Shown: in pieces, positions 33,431-46,700 of the stretch
How positions within the stretch are numbered: position 1 is the stretch's first letter
How the letters are laid out: each line of letters begins with the position of its first letter
Source of the DNA: Silene conica
Lineage: Eukaryota; Streptophyta; Magnoliopsida; Caryophyllales; Caryophyllaceae
Direction of reading: 5' to 3'
NCBI GenBank assembly: GCA_029255685.2
Contig: CM055312.2
Location: 4,736,649 to 4,800,648, forward strand
Length of the DNA: 64,000 nucleotides
Notes under the pieces: generated by a model
What the model was told of the DNA's origin: nothing
Database searches by the model: none
The model's input: only the letters and a program-made list of their open reading frames with translations
Made by a program: the position numbers and the translations under genes

Positions 33431-36400
33431 CTGAAATAAAGCGGTATAAGTGAAACTTTAGTTTTGTTTAACTCGTAATAATAAGGGAGAATATATAGGT
33501 ACCTTTGGCGACGTTTGAAGAGAGTCATCAACAAATCTTGCAGCTCCTCATTTGCACACTTAGAATAGTTCTCCTCGTCAATTTCCAATTGACATAGTTT
33601 TGGAGCTCTCAATCCCCCGGATGTGAAGGATTCCATGCCCTCGCACATGTTCATACGAACCCTCTCCAAAGAGGGCAACTCTAAAATATCATTAGGATTT
33701 GGACCTCCTCGTAAAAACCACTTTATTTTCTCGCAATTTTCTAGATTCACGTCGTACAATTTGGGTGCTACTAAAGGCTCCGAACAAAACGATAATAGCT
33801 GAGAACAACCATAAATTTCCACAGTCTCCAAAGATGGTAATCCTTGAACATCATTTATTTTTCCGGACAAAAAACATGAGAGACGAGGACAATGCACTAT
33901 TTCCACTTGTTTTAGGTTTGGAGCTGTAAAGGGTCCAGAACAAAATGATTGCATCCAGTCACAAGTACTCAATTGGACGCTTTCAAGGGATTGAAAGTAT
34001 AACCCAGTGTTGGGTTTGGATGCAAAGTTGGTGATTTCCAACTTTGTCAAGATGAGGGTCTTCAGGTTAGGGAAACCATAAACTATGTCCTCTCCATCCC
34101 TATCCACTTCATCCTTGATTATTACTTCTATGTTTTCACATCCTGAAATCATGAGATTTTCGAGTAGTGGAAGCTGTTCTCTACCCTTAATAAACAAATC
34201 ACCTGAAAATATATATTTCCATTTCAGTGTAGAAATTGTAAGGGTGCGAATTTTTTTGAACAAATGTAGTGGCAACATCTTCAATTTCGGCAGATGACAT
34301 AGCTCTACTTCGGTCAGACGTCCACACATCATAACTGTATCATTATCATCTTCATTTTCAAAAAATTGTTCCAAAGATGCACAATGATCAACATAAAGGC
34401 TTTCTACGTTCGAAAGCTGGGAATATGTCCAGAAGACATTTTCCTTTAACGACGAAGCCGAGAATAGAGTGGTGATTTCATGGCAATCCGTGATTTGGAG
34501 CCAGGACAACCTTTGAGAGATGAAGTGAGGAATGTAGGTAATCTGACCAAGTGTTAACTTTTGCAAGTTCGGAACAGGGTCTAATGGGATGTTACTACTT
34601 TCGCTTTCTCCCAACACGTCTGATGAATCCCAATCCCATAGTCTAGGCTCCATCAAATCCATCTTCTTTACTTGCAGTTCTTCTATGCACCGAAATTTAA
34701 GCTGCACATTAATCGGAGATGATTCTTTAGACATTTAAATACGAGTTTTATATATCGCTTTTACTTCTATATAGGGTGTTCAAGCTATATAGGACAGTAT
34801 AAAATATAGGGTTAAGATACCGTGCGAACTTTTTTACGCACCGTACAAACCAACTAAAAAAAATTTTTTTTTTTTCAATTTTTTTTCAAAAAAATTGAAA
34901 AAAAAAAAAAATTTTGAAAAAAAAAAATTTCGGGAAAAAAAGTTTTGAAAAAAATTTCGTGATATTGTTTTATATAGTGCGTGATATTGTTTCATTTGAT
35001 ATTGTATTGAAAAGATTGTGACATTGTAGACTTTGTAGTGTAAAAAAAAAGTGATATTTTTTAATACAACTTATGATACTCTAAATGGACTCATGGACTC
35101 AAATATTTAGGTGGACTCACCGGATCCCGCCTCTATATATATATATATATATATATATTAGTGTATTACTAATGAGAATATTACCTTGTCAGAGAAAAAG
35201 GCGTTCCAGGATTTGTCAAAACTAGCCACAACGTTTAAATTTGACATTATTAGTGATTTCAAACAAGGGAACTCAAGTTTATGACTTCCTTCATAGAAGC
35301 TTGTAAGTGATTCCAAATCCTCCAAGGTAAGACGTTTCAATCGGGGGAAAACGATAACGTGTTCACCATCTCTCTGCTCTTCTGTCTCTGTGGATACGAC
35401 TTCTCTTAAACTTTTACATTCTTCAATGGTCAATTCTTCAAGTTGCACAAGTGAGGCAAACATAGATGGAGAGCCCAGGTATTTCAATTTCCCACAATAA
35501 GAAATTTGTAGAAACTTCAAATTCTGAAAGTTGGAATCGTAACTTGTCTTATCCCAGAGCGTCACAACTGTGTAATTACTCAACAGCTTGAAACTCTCAA
35601 GAGATGGATATTTGATCTGGCACATACATATTAAAAGATGATGCAAGTACATTAAATAAAGCAACCATTTTGAAGCCAAGCTCAAGTACAACATCATCTT
35701 CATTTTTCTCGAGTAATGCTTGGCTAATCGGAGTTCTTTTAAGAGAATATTTGGGCCATTTACTAACCCGACCATTTTTAATAAACTACTCGTATTTATT
35801 AAATAGACCATTTTTGAATTTTAATTCTCATTTTAGCCATTTTACAATGACTAGTTTGGGAATAATTTTGATAAAATGGCTAATTTTGTAAGACATCTGT
35901 ACAGTTTCAAAAATAAATTTTTCATAGTGCAATTAATATGCACTCTGTATATATTTTCCAACGTCACATGGATGTAGTATATTGTTTAATTCACTCATTA
36001 GTTAAATGGTTGGATATCCAATCTCGTGCAATATTTTGCACGGACTGAAAGCTAGTTTATCTTAAAATGGCACACAAAAATCCCATCATAAGCAACTACC
36101 CACCCATTGAAAAACATGATCCAGATTATGCATTTAAATACATGAAAGTGGGATCTTTATCAAGAGTTTAAATGCAAAATCAAGCTTTAACCATTCACGA
36201 TAATTAGTTTCATTGAAAAGTTATCATGAGTGAACGAAATAAATCCAAAATAAAACTAGAAAAACATTTGATCTAGCTCCAAAATAGGATTAAATTAATA
36301 CTCCCTCTTAGTCGTATGAGTGTTGATTCCTTTTAAAAGAGATAGGGTCGAGTTGGGAGATCAAGGTGGGTTGGTGTATTAGTTTGGTGAGTTCGATAGT

Positions 36401-39400
36401 GGGGAGGGTGTTGGTTCCTTTTAAAAGAGATTTATCTTAAATAGTCGGGGTGTTGGTTGCTTTGAAAAGAGATGAGATTAAATTAATACTCCCTAGTCCC
36501 TCCTAGTCAAGGTGGACATAAAGAAAGGGTCGAGTAGTAATATGAGATATAAAAAATAAAAGGGTCATTTTTGTTATAAAAATGCAATAATAGAGGTTTG
36601 AGAGCAATTTTTAAATTCTTGCGCAATTTTAGATGTAATTTTTAAATCTCATTTTTTTTAAGAAAGTTAAATTTGAAAAAGTGTGTTTTATAAGAAAGTT
36701 ATTGGTAATTAGGGCTTGTTTGGTTGACATAGGGGAATTAAAGTTCCCGGGAACTTCAAGATCACATGAATTTCCAATTCATGTGAATTCGCAAAAAGTG
36801 TTTGGTTCGCATATGGGAAGTTAATTCATGCGGGAAGTTCTATTGACCAAGGGGGGACTTGGTGAGTAACTTCCCATATAATGGAGGAAGTAAATTCATG
36901 TGGGAAGTTCTACTTCCCATGATATTGGCAACCAAACAACAACATAATTTTACACTTCCCGGGAAGTTCAACATCCCATGATTTTAATGGGTAACCAAAC
37001 AAGCCCTTAATCTTTTTGTCATCTAAACGTGTGTAACATTATTGATAGTGTATTTATAGGAAAATTATTGATAATTACAATGTACTCCGTTGTTTCGTTC
37101 TAATATACAAAGTATCATAGGAAATACCAGAATGTGATGTGGAGAAGAAATGGAATGAAAATTCGGAGCATACCTCTGCATTGAAGAAAGGATGATCTTG
37201 TGGTACATGCTCCCTTGTAAACAACTCACTGCGTTCCCCCAACACACTTGATAGTTTAACTACTGAATCTAGGTGAAGTGATCTCAAGCAAGGCCAATGA
37301 ACGATATCTGTTTCTTTTTTGGTTTCAGGCTCGCCATTAATAACAATGAATTTCAAAGAATCACAACTATCAAAAGAGATCTCACTCAAGTTCATTAGTT
37401 CGAGAGTTAGAGGCAATCCACATTTCAATTTGGGACAGTAGTTTACAGTGAGACGTTGAAGATTAGAGAATATTCGTGTTGGAGCTTTCCCGTCACAAAT
37501 CATCTCTAAGTTAGACATCTGTTGTAGCCTTAAAAGCTCCAGTTTCGCAAAGGCCATTGACTCATCTGGTTCGTTTGAGTTGATTATATGTTTGACACCG
37601 CATTTATTAACATCTAAAAACATCAAGTCCTTAAAGCCATCTTCGTCAAACTGAGGGACAAGATTCTCGGTGAGCTTATTGGAGTCTAGAATTAGTAAAC
37701 AATCAGCTTTCTTTAGCAACGCTCTTAACCACTTGTTTTGATTTGCATCTACATCCTTCAACTCTAAAACATAGCGAAACGATGATACTTCTGTCATATC
37801 CCATTTGTAAAAATTCTTAACACTTATTCTGAACTTGCCCAGTTGCTCAACAAATTGGTCGTTGTTTACAGTTAACAATTGTTGAGCTTCGAATACTTCC
37901 ATTTCAAGGGCATTCAAGTGAGATAACGTATCAAGCTCACTTCCACTAACCTGATCATATCCTCCTCCATCATTAACTTGTGTATTTGTGGATACCCAAC
38001 CATCAAAAACATTGAGCATGTGAAGTCCTTCTAAATTGGATAAACGAGATAAGATATTAGCTGGGATACTCTTCACACCTTTACAATCTTCTATATCCAG
38101 CAATCGAAGGTTGCACAACTCCCCAATTTCAAGAGCTAACTCTTCAAAACTTGATTCACGCAAACTCAGAACAAGAAGATTCACCAACTTACCAATTAAT
38201 TTAACGTCTTTCAACTTACAGTGGTGCAGATGCAATGTTTGTAGACATCCTAATTCTCCCATGGATTCTGGTAACCCAACATCAAAATTCATATTTGATA
38301 GACTTAAAACTTTAAGATTCTTCATTCCACCAAAGAAATCGGACGCAAGAGTTGTCAAAGCTACATCACTTTTCAATAACAAAATTTCAAGCATAGGAGC
38401 CTTCACTCCACTTAGTCGAGAAAAATCATGGCCAGACATCAAAGATATCGTTGTGAACTTCTCAAATGTATCATTACACATCCATCGAGGAATACTTTCA
38501 ACTAGCGTCATGCGATCTTTGCCTGCCAAATAGTAGCAAAACAGTATGCATAACCAATCAAATACCTCGTACTCGTAATAAATACATCAATAAATTTGCT
38601 TATTAACACCATATCTTAGGACTCGTTTGGTTGCCCCTATAAAAATGGGTGAATTGGGAAATGTCATAATTTGGAAAAAAATGAGGAGGTTTGGTTACTC
38701 CAAATTATGGGATTTTCTTTTTCCCAGGAATTTCCAACTCCTCCCTTATGGAGGAATTTGAATACCTAGGCCCCTAGGTAATTGGAAATTCCTGTGTCAA
38801 TTCAACTCCAGGATGTCAACCAAACGAATTTTAGGCAATTCACATGAATTGGCCAATTCACGTGTTTTGCAAAATCATGAGAAATTAATTCCCGTATGTC
38901 AACCAAACGAGGCCTTAGTGTTTCACTCTTGTGTAAAGACCTACATATTACTTCCTAAGCTCTAAATATAGAAAAATTTTGATGATTTGGCTATAAAATT
39001 GGCCTCCAATTGTACATGAGCGAAGGTGATTTTCAAGTTTGTAGGAACTATCAAAGATCAGACTATTAGAATTCGTTCAATTTAAAAGGACTAAAAGGTG
39101 TGTTATTTTGAACTTAAAACTGAATTTTTTCAATTAAAAGCACGAATTGGCAAGTTAAAACAATCAATTACCAGAATTTAGAAATTCGAAATTTGATCTT
39201 AAAATTAGTTCTTGTAAATCAAAGTTCTGAATTAAACCTGCTTATCGGTGATCCCGTTACAGGTTGGGCGAAGGTAGAGCATGAGAGATGTAGCAGCGGT
39301 GGTGGGTCAGCAGTTGCAGGCTGGAGGTGTTGATCATGAAGGTGGTTGAACGAGGAACAAGGTGACGGAGGATGGAGGATGGAGGATGGAGGAGGGTTTG

Positions 39401-42400
39401 TTTAGTTTTGCCTATTTGTTTCATTTTAGTTCGTATGCAGTTCATTTTGTTAAGCTCTTTTATGGGTCACCTACTCATCTCTCCAATTAGACCCGTCTTG
39501 TATTATAGGACGATCTTATAACAAAGCTACGGTTTATTTTTTTTCAATATCTCGTAGAACTCTTAACAACTTATTAATTTCTCAAAATTAATGAATACGT
39601 AAAAACAAGCCATGAATTTTTCGAAAGAAAATGTGCATTACCTTTATTAATAAATGAGATGAAGGATGCACGAACAAGATCATGAATTTTGACTTCTCCA
39701 TTAGAATCACCTTTTAATAACAATGACGATGAAATGAGTTCCTTAGCCCATGTAGTTGCCTGCTCCATAGCTTCTGAAAGCCCGTTGACATGTTGAAATA
39801 AATTCAACCCAATGCCATATCTCATCAACTCATCGATTGTTACAGCTGAATCGAGAGGAGACAAGCATACAAGAAATAAAAATATCCTTTTTTCTTCGAC
39901 ATCAATAAGCTTGTAACTTGTTTCGAGAATTGAGTATGTCTCACGATATTCACTGCTGACTTGACTTGTGATAGGCTTTTCCGCTGTTTCAGCAAAATGA
40001 TTCCACATTGACAAATCTTTATCCCTTAAAGCATTTGCTGTAGTGGCAATTGCAAGAGGCAATCCACCACACTTCTTTAATAATCTATCGGCCACATCTT
40101 TAAACTCTCCTTTGCTGACTTTCTTATCCGCTTGGTTTTCAAAAAGTTTTAAAGCTTCTCTTTTATTCAATAAGCCCACTTTAAATATATTAGCTTCTTG
40201 GACATCCATGAGCCTACACACATGTTCTTCTCTGGTTGTAATCAAAAGTTTACAAGGAGAATCTTTAGTACTTTTTGAAGGAATTCCCACTTCCTCTAAC
40301 TTGAGTTTTTTCCATAGATTGTCAAGGACTATGAGTATTTTCTCTGATATCAGTCTATTATAAAGAACGCGAGACCTTTGAGATACATTGTGCATATCAT
40401 CAAATGTCAGGCCAATATCTCCAGCAATTTGACTTTGAATGCTTTTTATATTTGGCGTTTCTGAAACCTCTACTACTACTCTTCGATCGAATAAATCATT
40501 TATTCTCTTATGTGCAATTTCTTTTGCCAAAGTTGTTTTTCCTGCATTCATAGTAGCTCGAATTAGTTAAGATTAAAGTACATAAATTAAACTCCGTAAG
40601 TAATTGTCTAATAAGCCAAAAATTATATCAGTGTAAATTTAAACAAGCATTCAAATTTAACTAGCCATCTACACTCAATTTTAACCTATAACATTTATCT
40701 AGAAAGTCCAAATTTGATAACATGCCAAAAAACAAAATTCAGCAATTGGGTTTGTTTTGGAGAAAAGTTCCCCAGGCTATTGCTTTTGAGTTTTGACCTC
40801 TTGTCTTCAAATCAATTCAAGAATAGGATTTTTTTGGGAGAATAATTTAACTAAACATCTGCACATGATGAAATTTATTAGTTATGTCAACAGTGGGCCT
40901 GGCTCCCTAACAATTTAACTGGTGTTATACATATACGGATATACTCTATTACTAGTTTTATACCCGTGCATAATTGCACGGGTTTATTCATTAATTATTT
41001 GCTTGTAAAAATTTTAAACGATGTTTCATGTTGTCTTTATTGGATAATTATCGTTTCTTATATAACAAAAATTTTAAACGATACCCCATGTTGGTGTAAA
41101 TTTATTTACCGTTTAAGTGCTAATTAACCTCTTAAGTTTGAAATTTGGTCACGTTAACAGAAGAATCATTCTCACACGACGACTCTCCAGTTGTATTATA
41201 ATGTATACATGTAGTTGATGTGAATTTATAAATTTTTTTAAAGATTTCTTTAGTTAATTGATGATATTATTATATTTTGATTTCTTAGTTTAATAATGGT
41301 TTTATCTACGATTTTTTTAAATACATACATCTTGTTTTGTATGAAGGTTGATTTAATAGTACTTGACAACTTAGCATAAATCTTAGAAAAGAAAAGTCTC
41401 TTGTTTTTTTTTCTGAATTTAAATTTAGGAGAGATTAATTAAATTGAAATGAAGGAAGCAAGTAATTAATTCCACACAGAACATGGTGGGTCCTACTAAA
41501 ATAAAAGCATTTTCTCTCTCCAAAAGTGATGGATCAATAGAATTGCAAGGAATTTTTTTCCTTTTATAGTATAGGGATTCATTTCGTTAGGATGTGTTTG
41601 AATTGATTGAGAGATTTGAAGAAGAAAAAAGAAAGGGAGAGTAGATGATTTAGAATGCTTGTTTGAATAACAAATGAGGGTAGAGGGAAATGGAGACCGA
41701 AAGATTTGGAATGATTTATTTTCCCTCCTCTAAACCTAATAAAATCTCTCCACAATAGTGAAAATTTGGAGGAAAATTATATTTAAACAAGCACACTACA
41801 TTTGTTAAGCCTGATTTACAAGACATTATCGATTGTTATTCGTTGCCATATGTCTATTCTTTTTAAATAAGTAGCAAATAGTTTGTTTAGTCCACCTCAT
41901 TAGATCCATGATTTCTTCAAATCTAACACATTGAACTATTCTAGTTATAAGACCCTATTCTTTTGGACTGAAACTTAATTGAACTGAACTGAACTGAACT
42001 GAACTGAACTTATAGGAACTGAACTGAACTGAACTGAACTGAACTTATAGGAACTGAACTGAACTTAACTTAACTTATAGGATCTAAACTTAACTTAACT
42101 TATAGGATTTAAACTGAACTTATAAAATCCGAATTTAATTAACTACGGAGTATATTATAATTTAAGTTAGCTATTATTATTATTATTATTATTATTATTG
42201 TTGTTGTTGTTGTTATTATTATTGTTATTATTGTTGTTGTTGTTGTTATAACCGGGAACTTTTATTAAAAATAACGGAAAAATTACATGAAATTTGTTGT
42301 TATTATTATTATTGTTATTATTATTATTATTGTTGTTGTTGTTATTATTATTATTATCATCCAATAGATGACATTGATAAAAAATTAGTCTGAAACACAA

Positions 42401-43676
42401 GGTAGTTTAAAATATTTTCAACTTTATATATAAAGGTTTGTTCATAGTTTATACATTATACTACAATTATATTACGATAAAAATAATTCACTATTACAAC
42501 TTTCTCTAGCCATTTATTTTCTCTAACAATGGTGATGAAGATATTGATTAATGGGAGAGTGCCAATTGGTGAGGGTGAGGGCGTCGTATGATGAATTGTT
42601 GTTTTTTGGCATTAATGAGGATGATAGTTTGACATTAATTAGAGAGTAAAAGACGGGTAAATTATTAATGAGTTATTTTTTTATAGATGACGTGTATCGA
42701 ATAATTTAAGCGAAATGTTTGTATCGGTTGTTAAAAATAATACTGCGTATATAACTTTTCTTAGTTGAGTTTATATGAACTGAACTTAGAAGAACTGAAC
42801 TGAACTTATAGAAACTGAACTGAACTGAACTGAACTGAACTGAACTGAATTGAACTTATAGGATCTTAACTGAACTGAACTGAACTGAACTTATAGGAAC
42901 TCAACTGAACTGAACTTATAGGATCTGAAGTAAACTTAAGTTAAGTGACTTAAAATCCAAAAGAACAGGGCCTAAGTATACCGGATTACACACCTGTGTT
43001 CACCTGTGCTACCAAGTAAAGTTGATCATATTAGAAATCTAGTACTGCTAATGTTACTCAACTGTCTAATTCTTATCTACATTATTGTTTTAGTTTTATT
43101 TCGTGGTATTGATCTAATATATCTGTACAATATTATTAAAAGGGTAATATAAAATGTTATGTAGACAATGTCATCTAGCATTAACAAAAAGCCACGTCAC
43201 TTATTATACAGGACATGGAGCCACATCATTTTTTTTTATTTTAAAAGAAAAATGGAAAAAAATACTAAAACATTAAATGTAAATAACATAACAAACATTA
43301 ACATTTGACATTTTTAAATTCTAGATTAATTAAATAACAATTAAAAATCAAACTTCCTAATAAATTTGAAATATAGATGTTTATTGTTAGAATATTTTAA
43401 GCAACAAATAAATACATATAATTCTAATTTTTACGCCGTTTATAAAAAATAAAAATTTGTAAATATTAAGGGAAAACAATAACACACTTAATATTAAATA
43501 TTAGCCTTTTTAATTTTTAAAACTATAATAGGTTAAACTTCAAATAAAAATTTACAATCTCTAATTTTAGAACTTATTAGTAATGAAATATAATGCTCAA
43601 AAGTAATAATAAAATTATACTATATATTTAGTATATTAAAGTAAACTTTTCACATTTCATTTTTCATGGATCCATA

Positions 43677-43723
<47 letters not shown>

Positions 43724-46700
43724 TTTTATAATAATATAAAAAGATGATCAAAAATCATAAAACACGTCCTCAATTGGCTATAAATCTATAAGGAAGTTTG
43801 ATTTTTAATTGTTATTTAATTAATCTAGAATTTAAAAATGTCAAAGGTTAATGTTTGTTATGTTATTTACATTTAATGTTTTAGTATTTTTTTTCATTTT
43901 TCTTTTTAAATAAAAAAATTGATGTGGCTCCATGTCATGTGTAATAAGTGACGTGATGACTTTTTGTTAATGTTAGGTGGCATTTGTTAATGTTAGTGTT
44001 GTTTTGTTCTCATTTAGGAGCTATCGAGATTTGTGGTGTTCTCATATAAAGGTAAATATACTTACATTCTTTATAATTCAATGTCATCTTTCTTTCATTA
44101 TTTAAGGGAAAACTTAAATAAATAAAGATAAGATTAATATTACATATGAATCAAATTCACGCTCACTTACCTCCCTCAATGTGGCACCATGCACTTGCCA
44201 TGAGCACTTACCTATATAACATTCTACCTAGTAAGGCCAATCATTTCACATCCCCCACGTCAAGCCTCTACCGCCGTACATCATCCTATAGCCATCTACG
44301 AACATTCGGTTGTCTATGCTACCCGCATATCGCGTCAACCACCATCCATAAACTGGCCCCACGAGCAACCCCGTGCGTCTTCTTAGGCTACCCGTCTTCT
44401 CAGCGTGGTTATAAATGTTACGACCTTCAAACCCGGAAAATAATTATTGTCCGTCATGTAACATTTGATGAAACACAATTTCCTCTTGCTAACCACCTAC
44501 AGACGGCCCAAACTTCATATGGTTTTCTGAATACTGACTCATCTCCATATATGGCCCATCAACTACAAAACTCAGCCCAAAGCTCTACCATACATAAGCC
44601 TCATATCCCAACTACTACTCCAAATTCTCCCTTAAATGAGCCCAATATTCCCAACTCTCCTCACCCTCACCTTCTGCCAACATATACTCCCCTGCCTTAA
44701 CCCTAAATAACTCCCCTGCTCCCCACTCCTCTCGGCTGCCACCATCCACCCCTCCTACACCACCAGAAACCTCGCCCCAAATGACAACCCGAGCCAAACA
44801 CGGAATTTTTAAACCCAAACACTTGTTTGACCTATGTGCTTCCACGTTATCACCGGTACCCAAATGTCCCATATCTGCCCTCCAAGACCCGAATTGGAAA
44901 CAGGCCATGACAGATGAGTACGATGCTCTCATTAAGAATGAGACTTGGGTTCTTGTGCCTCGGCCTTCGAATGTCAATATAACTCGTTGTCTTTGGTTAT
45001 TCAAACATAAGTTTAAAGCTAATGATGATTTGGAGCGATACAAAGCTCGTCTTGTGGTTAGTGGCAGGTCCCAGCAGGTTGGCATTGATTGTGAAGAGAC
45101 GTTTAGCCCGGTGGTCAAGCCCGCAACAGTTCTTAGCTTAGCAGTATCCAAAAATTGGCCCATCCATCAATTGGATGTGAAAAATGCATTCCTCCATGGT
45201 CATCTTGCCAAGACCGTATACATGCATCAACCACCCGGGTTTCGAGCATTCGCGCCCCAATCATGTAGGTCTACTGAAAAAATCACTATATGGTCTTAAA
45301 CAAGCACCAAGAGCGTGATACCAACGTTTTGCGAATTTCGTCTCTACTATTGGGTTCACTCACAGTAAGTCGGATAATTCACTCTTCATATATTGCAATG
45401 GTGAACAACTAGCATATCTTCTATTGTATGTAGATGATATAATACTCACCACGTCAACCGAATCACTACGGGTAAAAATATTGTCCCAGCTTCAATCAGA
45501 ATTTTCAATGACAGACTTGGGCCCACTGAATTTTTTCCTGGGCGTTGCTGCAACTCGACATGCCAGGGGCCTCTTTTTACACCAGTCCAAATATGCTCAA
45601 GAGGTAATTGCTAGAGCCAGTATGTTCGATTGCAAACCTGTCCTTACACCCGTCGACACTCAGTCGAAACTGAGTGCATCTGGCAGCAAACCCTTCTCTG
45701 ACCCGGGTTTGTACCGAAGTCTCGCGCAGGGCCTTACAATATTTAACATTTACTCGCCCCGACATCTCCTACGCAGTTCAACAAATATGTCTGTTCATGC
45801 ACGACCCGCGAGAATCTCATTTTGCTGCACTCAAACGAATCATCCGTTATCTCAAAGGTACGTTACACTATGGCTTACACCTGAGCAAATCAAATACCAG
45901 TTCACTCACTGCGTATACGGATGCGGACTGGGGTGGTTGTCCCGATTCACGCCGCTCTACCTCCGGGTACTGTGTTTACCTTGGCAACAATTTAATTTCA
46001 TGGTCATCAAAACGACAACCCACTGTTTCACGGTCCAGCTCTGAGGCCGAATATCGCGTCGTTGCCAACGTCGTGGGTGAGTCGTGTTGGCTAAGAAATT
46101 TGTTGCTGGAATTACTATGTCCGGTCCAAAAAACTACTATAGTTTATTGCGATAATGTGTCGGCCATTTATCTATCGGGTAATCCGGTTCATCACCAACG
46201 AACAAAACACATTGAATTAGACATCCACTTTGTCCGAGAAAAAGTCACGTTAAATGAAGTTCACGTTCGACATGTTCCTTCGCGATACCAGTATGCCAAT
46301 GTCTTTACTAAAAGTCACCTTGTTTATGGAATAAACTCAAGGGAAGTAACATCTTTTACTCTATTTTAGGATTTTTGTTTGTTAATATAGTATTTCGTAT
46401 TGTATAATTTGATTATATGAATACATATATTATTAATTATTTTAGCTTATATTGATTTACTTTAACTTTGGAGGGTGTCTTAATATCTACTATATATTAC
46501 TTTAATTTCTGATAAATTGTTGTACAAAAGAGTAATTGGCTTTATATACCTCTTAGAACTTGAAACCGTATGTTGAGTTGATCGTAGTATATTATGATAT
46601 CAAATCACTAAAGTACCACATTACAAACTCAATATCGCGTGAATTTCACGGGTCACAAAACTAGTTAGAGTTGATGAGGTTTATTAAATAAAAAACAAAC

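Larger units (their letters stand above)
43122..46664 (+). mobile_element. Helitron of 3.5 kb carrying copia pol sequence
   Basis: The 5' end A|TCTGTACAATATTATTAAAAGG and the 3' end (CGTGAA/TTCACG stem, then GGTCACAAAACTAG|T) fit a Helitron. Inside are a long inverted repeat with a (TA)n centre (43679-43720) and a copia integrase-RT-RNase H segment without LTRs. No Helitron helicase is present. The pol fragment may be captured or a nested truncated insertion. Confidence 0.65.

Noticed and set aside
33361..38529. Separate LRR genes at 33361-34734, 35158-35811 and 37075-38529
   Set aside because: Splice sites join these frames in phase with the NB-ARC exon, so they are exons of one gene; the Met codons opening the frames lie in introns or are not starts.
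42167..42400. Poly-Asn protein
   Set aside because: It is a trinucleotide microsatellite inside a transposon in an NLR intron.
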